64,000 nucleotides of DNA, taken from Knoellia sp031844405 (lineage in GTDB: Bacteria > Actinomycetota > Actinomycetes > Actinomycetales > Dermatophilaceae). The stretch spans positions 124,001 to 188,000 of the forward strand of contig JAUZVC010000001.1 of assembly GCA_031844405.1 (NCBI GenBank). The letters are read 5' to 3'. Shown piece by piece: positions 16,050 to 24,093 of this stretch (its first letter is position 1; every line of letters starts with the position of its first letter). The notes under the pieces were generated by a model. The model saw only the letters and a program-made list of their open reading frames with translations, was not told the origin of the DNA and ran no database searches. Made by a program: the position numbers and the translations under genes.

Positions 16050-18298
16050 CCCAGAGCGTCGACCTCGACATCACCGGCATGACCTGCGCCTCGTGCGCCA
16101 ACCGCATCGAGCGCAAGCTCAACAAGCTCGACGGCGTCACGGCCACGGTCAACTACGCCACCGAGAAGGCGCGCGTCGAGTTCCCCGAGACCGTCTCACC
16201 CGAGCAGCTGCTCGAGACCGTCTCACAGGCCGGGTATGCCGCGAGCCTGCCTCCCGCTCCCGAGTCGCCGTCCGCTGCGGGCACCGACGAGAGCGGGGTG
16301 GACCCGACGCGCTCGCTGCGTGACCGGCTGCTCGTCTCGACCGTCCTCTCGGTCCCGGTCGTCGCGCTGGCGATGGTGCCGGCGTGGCAGTTCACCTACT
16401 GGCAGTGGTTCTCCCTCGTGCTCGCCGCACCCGTCGTCGTCTGGGGTGGCTGGCCCTTCCACCGCGCCGCCTGGGTCAACCTGCGACACGGCGCGACGAC
16501 GATGGACACGCTCGTGTCGGTCGGCACGCTCGCGGCGTTCGGCTGGTCGCTCTATGCCCTCTTCCTCGGGACCGCCGGCACGACCGGCATGACCCACCCC
16601 TTCGAGCTCACCATCGAGCGGACCGACGGGCGCGGCAACATCTACCTCGAGGCCGCCGCCGGCGTGACGACCTTCCTCCTCGCGGGGCGCTACGCCGAGG
16701 CGCGGGCCAAGCGTCGCTCCGGTGCCGCGCTGCGCGCCCTGCTCGAGATGGGGGCCAAGGACGTGGCCGTGCTGCGCGACGGCCCTGATGGCCGACGACA
16801 GGAGCACCGCATCCCGGTGGCCGACCTCGCCGTCGGCGACGAGTTCGTCGTGCGACCCGGCGAGAAGGTCGCGACCGACGGCGTCGTGACCTCGGGCTCG
16901 TCGGCGATCGACGCCTCGATGCTCACCGGCGAGTCGGTGCCCGTCGAGGTCGGGGTCGACGACCCGGTCGTGGGAGCCACGGTGAACTCCGGCGGGCGCA
17001 TCGTCGTGCGCGCCACCCGCATCGGCGGCGACACCCAGCTGGCCCAGATGGCGCGGCTCGTCGAGGACGCCCAGAACGGCAAGGCCGAGGTCCAGCGGCT
17101 CGCCGACCGCATCTCGGGGATCTTCGTCCCCGTCGTCATCGCGTTGGCCGTCGCCACCCTCGGCTTCTGGCTCGGCAGCGGCGGCGGCTGGACGGCCGCC
17201 CTCACCGCGGCGATCTCGGTCCTCATCATCGCCTGCCCCTGCGCGCTCGGGCTCGCGACGCCGACCGCCCTCATGGTCGGCACCGGACGCGGGGCGCAGC
17301 TCGGCATCCTCATCAAGGGCCCCGAGGTGCTCGAGTCCACCAGGCGCGTCGACACGGTCGTGCTCGACAAGACCGGCACCGTGACGACCGGCCGGATGTC
17401 GCTGCGCGAGGTCGTCCCCGCCCCGGGCGAGGACGCCGACGAGGTGCTCCGGATCGCCGCCCTCCTCGAGGACGGCTCGGACCACCCCGTCGCCAAGGCC
17501 ATCGTCGCGGCCGGCCGTGACGCCGGCGTCGCCGCCGCCCCGGTCGAGGACTTCGCGAGCGTCGACGGGCTCGGTGTGCAGGGCGTCGTCGAGGGCCGTG
17601 CCGTCGTCGTCGGACGTCCCAGGCTGCTCGCCGACTGGTCCCTCGGCCTCGGCCCCGAGCTCGAGGAGGCCCTCCGCGCGGCCCGGGCCACCGGCGCGAC
17701 ACCGGTCGCCATCGGCTGGGACGGCCGGGCGCGTGGCGTCCTCACCGTCGCCGACACCGTGAAGCCCAGCTCCGCCCGGGCGATCGCCCGGCTGCGGGAG
17801 CTCGGACTCACCCCGTGGCTGCTCACCGGCGACAACGCCGAGGCTGCCAGGGCCGTCGCCGCCGAGGTCGGCATCGACCACGACCACGTCGTCGCCGACG
17901 TCCTGCCCGCCGACAAGGTCGACGTCGTCCGCCGGCTCCAGGACGAGGGCGCCGTCGTCGCCATGGTGGGTGACGGCGTCAACGACGCCGCGGCCCTCGC
18001 GACCGCCGACCTCGGGCTCGCGATGGGCACGGGCACCGACGTCGCCATCGAGGCGAGCGACCTCACCCTCGTCCGCGGGGACCTGGGCGTCGCCCCCGAC
18101 GCCATCCGTCTCGCCCGGCGCACGCTCTCGACGATCAAGAGCAACCTCTTCTGGGCGTTCGGCTACAACGTCGCCGCGATCCCGCTGGCCGCAGCCGGGC
18201 TGCTCAACCCCATGCTCGCCGGTGGCGCCATGGCTCTGTCCTCGGTCTTCGTCGTGACGAACAGCCTGCGGCTCAGGGGATTCCGCGCCGAGACCTGA
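16046..18298 (+). CDS. copA: Cu(I)-exporting P1B-type ATPase
   Basis: 750 residues. An N-terminal HMA domain has MTCASCANRIERKL. Eight membrane segments follow, with CPC in IIACPCALGLATPTALM as the transport site, the actuator TGE (MLTGESVPVE), the phosphorylated Asp in VLDKTGTVTTG, the HP dipeptide (DGSDHPVAKAI), and the hinge MVGDGVNDAAALA. Asn in the seventh segment (FGYNVAAIPLAA) and MALSSVFVVTNSLRL in the eighth fit the Cu(I) subclass. It pumps Cu(I) out of the cytoplasm. Last gene of the csoR operon, overlapping the preceding gene by four bases. Confidence 0.95.
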   Translation: MTQSVDLDITGMTCASCANRIERKLNKLDGVTATVNYATEKARVEFPETVSPEQLLETVSQAGYAASLPPAPESPSAAGTDESGVDPTRSLRDRLLVSTVLSVPVVALAMVPAWQFTYWQWFSLVLAAPVVVWGGWPFHRAAWVNLRHGATTMDTLVSVGTLAAFGWSLYALFLGTAGTTGMTHPFELTIERTDGRGNIYLEAAAGVTTFLLAGRYAEARAKRRSGAALRALLEMGAKDVAVLRDGPDGRRQEHRIPVADLAVGDEFVVRPGEKVATDGVVTSGSSAIDASMLTGESVPVEVGVDDPVVGATVNSGGRIVVRATRIGGDTQLAQMARLVEDAQNGKAEVQRLADRISGIFVPVVIALAVATLGFWLGSGGGWTAALTAAISVLIIACPCALGLATPTALMVGTGRGAQLGILIKGPEVLESTRRVDTVVLDKTGTVTTGRMSLREVVPAPGEDADEVLRIAALLEDGSDHPVAKAIVAAGRDAGVAAAPVEDFASVDGLGVQGVVEGRAVVVGRPRLLADWSLGLGPELEEALRAARATGATPVAIGWDGRARGVLTVADTVKPSSARAIARLRELGLTPWLLTGDNAEAARAVAAEVGIDHDHVVADVLPADKVDVVRRLQDEGAVVAMVGDGVNDAAALATADLGLAMGTGTDVAIEASDLTLVRGDLGVAPDAIRLARRTLSTIKSNLFWAFGYNVAAIPLAAAGLLNPMLAGGAMALSSVFVVTNSLRLRGFRAET

Positions 18299-18413
18299 CC
18301 ACACGGCATACGACCGCGTGACGGGTGTCGACCCACCCGGGTGACCGGGGCGATGGGGTCATTGACGGGCCACGGGGCCGGTGCCACGTTGATGTGAGGC
18401 TCGAGGAGGCCTC

Positions 18414-20534
18414 ATGCGCAAGATCCTGGGAATGCTGTTCGCTGTCCTCCTGACGACGATGCTCGTCCAGCCCGCCGGTGCCACGGCCGCTGGCCGAACA
18501 CCCTTCCCGGGAGCGCCCGGCATCGGGGACCCGTACTTCCCGACGGACGGCAACGGCGGCTACGACGTCGCCGACTACGACCTTCGGCTCGCGTTCGACC
18601 CTGCCACCCACGTCCTGCAGGGCACGGCGACGGTCACGGCGACCGCCACCCAGACGCTGTCGTCGTTCAACCTCGACCTCAACGGGCTCACGGTCTCGGC
18701 GGTCACCGTCGACGGGAGCCCCGCCCGCTGGCGTCACGTCGCCGACGAGCTGACCATCACGCCGCGGCGTGCCATCACCCAGCGGTCGCGCTTCCACGTG
18801 ACGGTCGGCTACAGCGGCGAGCCGCTGCTCCTCGAGGAGCCGGCCCTCGGGCTCTCCGGGGTGTTCCCGACCAGTGACGGGATCCTCATCGCCGGGCAGC
18901 CGCACGTGGCCGACACGTGGTTCCCCGTCAACGACCACCCCCTCGACAAGGCCGCCTACCGCATCCAGATGACCGTCCCACGCGGGCTCGAGGTCGTCGC
19001 CAACGGTCGTCTGGCCAACGTGCGCCACGGCGCCCGCACGACGACGTGGACCTGGGTCGCCAAGGAGCCGATGGCCTCCTACCTCGCCACGGCGACGATC
19101 GGGCAGTTCGGCCTCGAGCACCGTCGGGTGGACGGCATCGACTACTGGGACGCCATCGACCCCGCCCTCTACGTCCAGCCCGAGCCGCGGACCGGTGACC
19201 GCTACGCGATCACCGGAGGCGACGACTTCGCTTACAAGCGGCTCAGCCGGGTCATCGACGTGCCGGCCGCGGGTGGTCAGCTGTCCTTCCACGTCACCCG
19301 GGACACCGAGCCGGGCTGGGACTTCTTCTTCGTCGAGGCGCGGGAGGTGGGGACCGACGACTGGACCACGCTTCCCGACCTGGCCGGTCACACCGACCGC
19401 TACCCCGGCAACGCGTGCCCGTTCTGGCTCGAGATCCACCCCTTCCTCGGGCACTACCAGAGCGACGACGGCAACGACGGCTGCACGCCCACGGGCAGCA
19501 CGGGCGAGTGGCACGCCGCCAGCGGCGCGAGCGACGGCTACGAGCAGTGGCGGCTCGACCTGTCGGCGTATGCCGGCTCGTCGGTCGAGATCGCGTTGAG
19601 CCTGGCCAGCGACGACGTGGTCTCCTTCAACGGCGTCTACGTCGACGAGGTCGTCGGGCCGAAGGGGTCCGGCACGACGTCGTTCGAGGCCGACGCCGAC
19701 CCGCTCGACGGCTGGACCGTGCCCGGCCCGCCGGCGGGGAGCCCCGGCAACGCCGGCGACTGGCGGACGGCGAGCGAGGCACCCGGTCCGTCCACCGGCG
19801 AGAACGCCGAGGAGGCGCTGGCGCGCGAGCCCGAGATCGTCGACTTCCTCAGCGGCATCCTCGGCCCGTACCCGTTCAAGCAGTCCGGGGGCATCGTCGA
19901 CGACGACCCCGGCATCGGCTTCGCGCTCGAGAACCAGACCCGGCCGATCTATGCCAAGGACTGGTTCGTCCAGCCCGGCGACAACACCTCGGTCGTCGTC
20001 CACGAGCTCGCGCACCAGTGGGTCGGGGACAGCCTCGCGGTCGAGTCCTGGAGGCACATCTGGGTCAACGAGGGTTTCGCGAGCTACATGGAGTGGCTCT
20101 GGGCCGAGCAGCGTGAGCTCTTCACCGCTCAGGAGATCTTCGACTTCTATGCCTCCTTCCCCGAGGACGACCCGTTCTGGGGCCTGACCATCGGCGACCC
20201 GGGGCCGGAGCACCTCTTCGACGGTCCGGTCTACGACCGCGGCGCCATGACCCTGCACGCCCTGCGCCTCACCATCGGCGATGCCGATTTCTTCCGGCTG
20301 CTCCCGCTCTGGACGTCACGCGAGGCCGGCGGCAACGTCGGCACCGACGAGTTCGTCGCGCTGGCGGAGCAGGTCTCCGGACAGCAGCTCGACGACTTCT
20401 TCACGCAGTGGCTCTTCACGCCCGAGAAGCCCGCGAGCCTCCCGGACGCGGCCCTCCAGCGGAAGGCGGCGTCGGCCTCGTCGACGACGGCCCTCGAGAA
20501 GCAGCTGACCCGGCCCGGACTCCACCGACGGTGA
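18414..20534 (+). CDS. Secreted M1-family zinc metallopeptidase with an inserted domain
   Basis: 706 residues. Signal peptide to about residue 26, then the M1 beta-domain (YDLRLAFDPATHVLQGTATV; WFPVNDHPLDKAAY), then the catalytic domain with HELAHQW (His530-Glu531-His534) and third zinc ligand Glu553 in WVNEGF. PYPFKQSG and FALENQTRPIY stand in place of the GAMEN-type exopeptidase loop. About 200 residues (roughly 261-460), rich in Gly, Asp and aromatics and resembling the beta-sandwich of immune-inhibitor-A-like and MAM-type domains, are inserted between the N-terminal and catalytic domains (SFNGVYVDEVVG). Normal M1 proteins lack this. It stands alone. Confidence 0.87.
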   Translation: MRKILGMLFAVLLTTMLVQPAGATAAGRTPFPGAPGIGDPYFPTDGNGGYDVADYDLRLAFDPATHVLQGTATVTATATQTLSSFNLDLNGLTVSAVTVDGSPARWRHVADELTITPRRAITQRSRFHVTVGYSGEPLLLEEPALGLSGVFPTSDGILIAGQPHVADTWFPVNDHPLDKAAYRIQMTVPRGLEVVANGRLANVRHGARTTTWTWVAKEPMASYLATATIGQFGLEHRRVDGIDYWDAIDPALYVQPEPRTGDRYAITGGDDFAYKRLSRVIDVPAAGGQLSFHVTRDTEPGWDFFFVEAREVGTDDWTTLPDLAGHTDRYPGNACPFWLEIHPFLGHYQSDDGNDGCTPTGSTGEWHAASGASDGYEQWRLDLSAYAGSSVEIALSLASDDVVSFNGVYVDEVVGPKGSGTTSFEADADPLDGWTVPGPPAGSPGNAGDWRTASEAPGPSTGENAEEALAREPEIVDFLSGILGPYPFKQSGGIVDDDPGIGFALENQTRPIYAKDWFVQPGDNTSVVVHELAHQWVGDSLAVESWRHIWVNEGFASYMEWLWAEQRELFTAQEIFDFYASFPEDDPFWGLTIGDPGPEHLFDGPVYDRGAMTLHALRLTIGDADFFRLLPLWTSREAGGNVGTDEFVALAEQVSGQQLDDFFTQWLFTPEKPASLPDAALQRKAASASSTTALEKQLTRPGLHRR

Positions 20535-20553
20535 CGTCGCAAGCGTGTCGGCG

Positions 20554-21006
20554 TCAGACGAGGGACTCGGCAAGGGTGGCGAGGCGGTCGAGCGACGCGC
20601 GGAGCTGCGGCTCACCGGTCGCGCGGGCACGCGGCATACGCCGCTCGTCCGTCAGCTCGGTCCAGTCGTAGGTGTGTGTTACGCGCGACGTGCGCTCGTC
20701 GACGGGCTCGACCTCCCAGCGCCACTCGTGACCGGCCGGCGGCCCACCGGCGTCTCCGGGGCGCCACGCGATCCGGCGCCCCTCCTCGAAGTCGGTCACG
20801 AGGTTGTCGCGGTGGTTGCCCTTGGTCGTGCGCATCGCGAAGACCTGCCCGGCGGCGCTGATGCGGTCGCCGTCGATGACCTCGACGAGGTTGTCGTTGC
20901 CGTCCCACTCGGGCTGGCGGCGCGGGTCGGCGATGAGCTCGAAGACAGTGGCGGCGGGGGCGGCGATCTCCCTCGTGGCGCTGACGACGCGGTTCTCGGT
21001 CTCCAT
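20554..21006 (-). CDS. SRPBCC / polyketide cyclase-like protein
   Basis: 150 residues with a START-like helix-grip fold: VVSATREIAAPAATVFELIADPRRQPEWDG... is the classic opening (the Trp-Asp turn), and GHEWRWEVEPVDERTSRVTHTYDWTEL forms the central strands. These proteins bind small hydrophobic ligands; no catalytic residues can be assigned. The ATG at 21006 is the only start before the fold. It is convergent with the M1 peptidase gene (19 bp apart) and divergent from photolyase. Confidence 0.82.
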   Translation of the reverse strand: METENRVVSATREIAAPAATVFELIADPRRQPEWDGNDNLVEVIDGDRISAAGQVFAMRTTKGNHRDNLVTDFEEGRRIAWRPGDAGGPPAGHEWRWEVEPVDERTSRVTHTYDWTELTDERRMPRARATGEPQLRASLDRLATLAESLV

Positions 21007-21166
21007 CGGGCCATCGAACCACGCCGCTTCCGCGCTGCGGCCCGGGATCGCTGCCCTCGGCGACGCCGAGGCGGACGTCCTCGAGTCGGTGCTTCGCGGC
21101 TGGCGAGCGCCTGACCGGCTGCGCCTGCGGGCCGCTCGACCCGGTCCCGGATGACACGATCGGGGC

Positions 21167-22531
21167 ATGACCTCGATCCTCTGGCTGCGGCGGGACCTGC
21201 GACGGAGCGACCACCCGGCACTGCTCGCGGCCCGCGACGCCGCCGACGGGGACCTCGTCGTCGCGTTCGTCGTCGACCCCACCCTCTGGGAGTCCGGCGG
21301 TCCGGCGCGCAGGGCGTGGCTCGCCGCGACGCTCGAGGCCACCAACGAGGAGTACGACGACGCCCTGACCCTGCTGTGGGGCGACCCCGTCACCGTCCTG
21401 CCCGAGCTCGCCGACAGGGTAGGCGCCTCGTCGGTCCACGTCACCCGGGAGACGACGCCCTTCGGCCACCGGCGCGACGAGGCCGTCGCCCAAGCGCTCT
21501 CGGCCGCCGGCGTCGACTGGGTCGAGACCGGCACCCCGTATGCCGTCGGGCCCGGTCTCGTGACCAACGGCAGCGGCGCTCCCTACAAGGTCTTCACCCC
21601 CTTCGCCAAGGCCTGGCGCGCGCACGGCTGGCCCGAGCCGGCCTCGCGGCCGGCGAGCCTGCCCCTGCGCAAGGGGCGCAACGACGCCAGGGCGACCGAG
21701 GCCCTGCGCGAGGCCCTCGCCGCACGCGACCTGCCCGAGATGCCGGGCGCGGGCGAGAAGGCGGCCGCGACGCGGTGGCGCGGGTTCCTCGACGGCGCGC
21801 TGCCGGCATACCGGACCGACCGGGACCTGCCGGCCACCGACGGGACGTCGCGGATGTCGCCCTACCTCAAGCTCGGGGTGGTGCACCCGCGAACGCTGCT
21901 CGCCGACCTCGCGAGCCGGCGCGGGGCGGGCAAGGAGACCTATGTCGACGAGCTCGCGTGGCGCGAGTTCTATGCGGACGTGCTGTGGCACAACCCGTCC
22001 AGCGCGTGGAAGGACCTGCGCGACGCGCTCGGCGGCATGGCCTACGACGACGAGTCCGACGCCGTGGACGCGTGGCGCGAGGGGCGGACCGGCTACCCGA
22101 TCGTCGACGCGGGAATGCGCCAGCTGCTCGCCGAGGGGTGGATGCACAACCGGGTCCGGATGATCACGGCGAGCTTCCTCACCAAGGACCTGCACGTGTG
22201 GTGGCCGGTCGGGGCGCGGCACTTCCTCGACCACCTCGTCGACGGCGACATCGCCTCGAACAACCACGGGTGGCAGTGGGTCGCGGGGACGGGCACTGAC
22301 GCATCGCCCTACTTCAGGGTCTTCAACCCGGTGACGCAGGGCGAGAAGTTCGACCCCGACGGCGACTACGTGAGGCGGTGGGTGCCCGAGCTCGCGCACC
22401 TCGAGGGCAGGGCGGCTCATCAGCCGTGGGAGCACGACGACGGCTACGAGCAGGGCTACCCCGAGCGCATCGTCGACCACGCCGAGGAGCGGCGCGAGGC
22501 GCTGCGGCGGCTCGAGGCGACGAAGGGCTAG
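21167..22531 (+). CDS. phrB: Deoxyribodipyrimidine photolyase
   Basis: 454 residues, the usual size for class I CPD photolyases. The N-terminal antenna domain begins ILWLRRDLRRSDHPAL. The FAD domain has the conserved run ELAWREFYADVLWHNP, then YPIVDAGMRQLLAEGWMHNRVRMITASFLTKDL and DIASNNHGWQWVAGTGTDASPYFRVFNP. The tryptophan electron-relay positions appear present. It splits cyclobutane pyrimidine dimers using blue light. The CarH-like light-sensing regulator at 3602 could control it, but no operator was identified here. Confidence 0.93.
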   Translation: MTSILWLRRDLRRSDHPALLAARDAADGDLVVAFVVDPTLWESGGPARRAWLAATLEATNEEYDDALTLLWGDPVTVLPELADRVGASSVHVTRETTPFGHRRDEAVAQALSAAGVDWVETGTPYAVGPGLVTNGSGAPYKVFTPFAKAWRAHGWPEPASRPASLPLRKGRNDARATEALREALAARDLPEMPGAGEKAAATRWRGFLDGALPAYRTDRDLPATDGTSRMSPYLKLGVVHPRTLLADLASRRGAGKETYVDELAWREFYADVLWHNPSSAWKDLRDALGGMAYDDESDAVDAWREGRTGYPIVDAGMRQLLAEGWMHNRVRMITASFLTKDLHVWWPVGARHFLDHLVDGDIASNNHGWQWVAGTGTDASPYFRVFNPVTQGEKFDPDGDYVRRWVPELAHLEGRAAHQPWEHDDGYEQGYPERIVDHAEERREALRRLEATKG

Positions 22532-22562
22532 TCGGGCTCCCGCGCCGGAGGGGCACGCTCGG

Positions 22563-24035
22563 CTAGGCGGGCTCGGCGGCGGTCGGCGTGCCCGATGTCG
22601 TGAGGGGGTCCTCGGCCGCGGCGTAGGCGGCACCGAGCTGCCGGTAGGGGCGCGAGGCGAAGGCGATCAGGACGGCCACGAGCATGATGAGGCTGGCGAG
22701 GACGAAGACGAGGGCGATGCCCCTCGCGTCACCGTCGCCGAGCAGCCAGCCGAAGCGGTCGCGGCCGGCCTCGCTCTCCATGTAGGGGATGAGCCAGAAC
22801 TGCGCGATCGGCCCGATGAGGAACGCCGACACCGGGCTCGCCGCGGCCTCGACGCTCTGGGCGAACCCGAAGACCCGGCCCTGGACGCGGAACGGGATGA
22901 CCCGTTGGAGGATCGTCTGCTCCGCGGCCTCGGCGACGGGGATGATGCACATGAAGACGAGGATGCCGAGGGCGTAGACCCACCACGCCTCGCGGATCGT
23001 GAAGAGCATCCCGAGCACGGCGACGCCGACGTTGGCGAGCAGGAGGGTGCGCAGAGGGCGCGGGCCGAGGCCGAACCGCGCGACGAGCCCGCCGCCGATC
23101 ATGAAGCCGATGCTCGTGACGCCGAGGACGATGCCCCACGACTCGACCGAGAAGAGGGTGAGGCCGTAGGGGTCCATGAGCGCCATGAAGACGCCGCCGA
23201 CGAGATTGTTGAAGGTCGTGAAGACGATGAGGGCGACGAGCCCGGGCACGGTGCGGATCGCCGCGAGCGCGCCCTTGACGTCCATGACCGGTGTGCGTTG
23301 ACCCTCCTCGGGCTCAGGGCGCCGCTCCGGGACCGGGACCGTGAGCAGGTGCGCGAGCGCCGCCGCGGTGAGCGCGACAGAGATGGCGAGGGTCCAGCCC
23401 ATGCCGAGCAGGCCGATCGACAGGCCGCTGAAGACGCTCGTCACCATGAAGGCGAGCCCCTGGACCGTCCCGACGAGACCGTTGGCCTTGTCACGGTCGT
23501 CCGAGGGGACGAGGAGGGTGACGGTCGTCGAGAGGGCGATGTTGCGCATGCTCTCGACGACCCCGCCGATGAGGATGACGGCGACGAAGACCCAGAACAC
23601 CGGGCCGTTCCAGTCGACGAGCCGGTCGGTGTCGAAGGCGAGGTAGAGCCCGCCGGCGACGGCGAACATGGCGAGCGGGATGAGACCCGACGCGATCATC
23701 ACGTGCTTCTTGAGGTGGCGGTCCACGACGGTGCCGAAGACCATGCCGAACGCCGCGATGAGGAGCATGTAGGAGCCGCCGATGATCGACGTCGCGAGGA
23801 CCGACCGCGTCTCGAGGTAGGCCCAGAAGGTCAGCGCGAACCAGAGGTAGCTCGTCGTGACGTTGGCGACGAGGGCGTTGACGAGCAGCAGCCGGAAGGC
23901 CCGCACCGTCTCGGGTCCGCGCTCGACGCCGGGCAGGAGGTGGGCCTCGGCCTGTGGCGCACCGGGCAGGACGGGCGGGTCAGCCGCGTCGGGGCCGGGC
24001 CGGGGCACGCCGCCGTCGTCGGGCAGGTCGGTCAT
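22563..24035 (-). CDS. MFS transporter, drug-efflux/MFS_3-like
   Basis: 490 residues with about 12 hydrophobic helices, a long hydrophilic N-terminus (about 35 residues) and a central loop near residue 240 (PVPERRPEPEEGQRTPVMD). Motif A-like GTVVDRHLKKHVMI after helix 2 and GVVESMRNIALSTTVTLLVP are typical of the TMEM175-unrelated MFS_3 (enterobactin/macrolide exporter-like) group. The substrate is unknown; efflux is inferred from family. It ends 31 bp from the photolyase stop, convergent, and its start is 59 bp from the penicillin-binding-protein stop on the same strand. Confidence 0.85.
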   Translation of the reverse strand: MTDLPDDGGVPRPGPDAADPPVLPGAPQAEAHLLPGVERGPETVRAFRLLLVNALVANVTTSYLWFALTFWAYLETRSVLATSIIGGSYMLLIAAFGMVFGTVVDRHLKKHVMIASGLIPLAMFAVAGGLYLAFDTDRLVDWNGPVFWVFVAVILIGGVVESMRNIALSTTVTLLVPSDDRDKANGLVGTVQGLAFMVTSVFSGLSIGLLGMGWTLAISVALTAAALAHLLTVPVPERRPEPEEGQRTPVMDVKGALAAIRTVPGLVALIVFTTFNNLVGGVFMALMDPYGLTLFSVESWGIVLGVTSIGFMIGGGLVARFGLGPRPLRTLLLANVGVAVLGMLFTIREAWWVYALGILVFMCIIPVAEAAEQTILQRVIPFRVQGRVFGFAQSVEAAASPVSAFLIGPIAQFWLIPYMESEAGRDRFGWLLGDGDARGIALVFVLASLIMLVAVLIAFASRPYRQLGAAYAAAEDPLTTSGTPTAAEPA

Positions 24036-24093
24036 GGCCTCACGTTAGGGGCCATCGCCGACAGCGTCACCCGAGTTCTCGCAGGGCCCCGAC

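Noticed and set aside
16223..18304. A 693-codon minus frame opposite copA
   Set aside because: Shadow of the copA frame; no motif and biased composition.
18273..20258. A 661-codon open frame on the minus strand across the M1 peptidase gene
   Set aside because: Codon-position GC and domain motifs belong to the plus-strand peptidase; the antisense protein is Gly/Arg/Val/Asp-rich with no fold and no ribosome site. Typical of GC-rich DNA.
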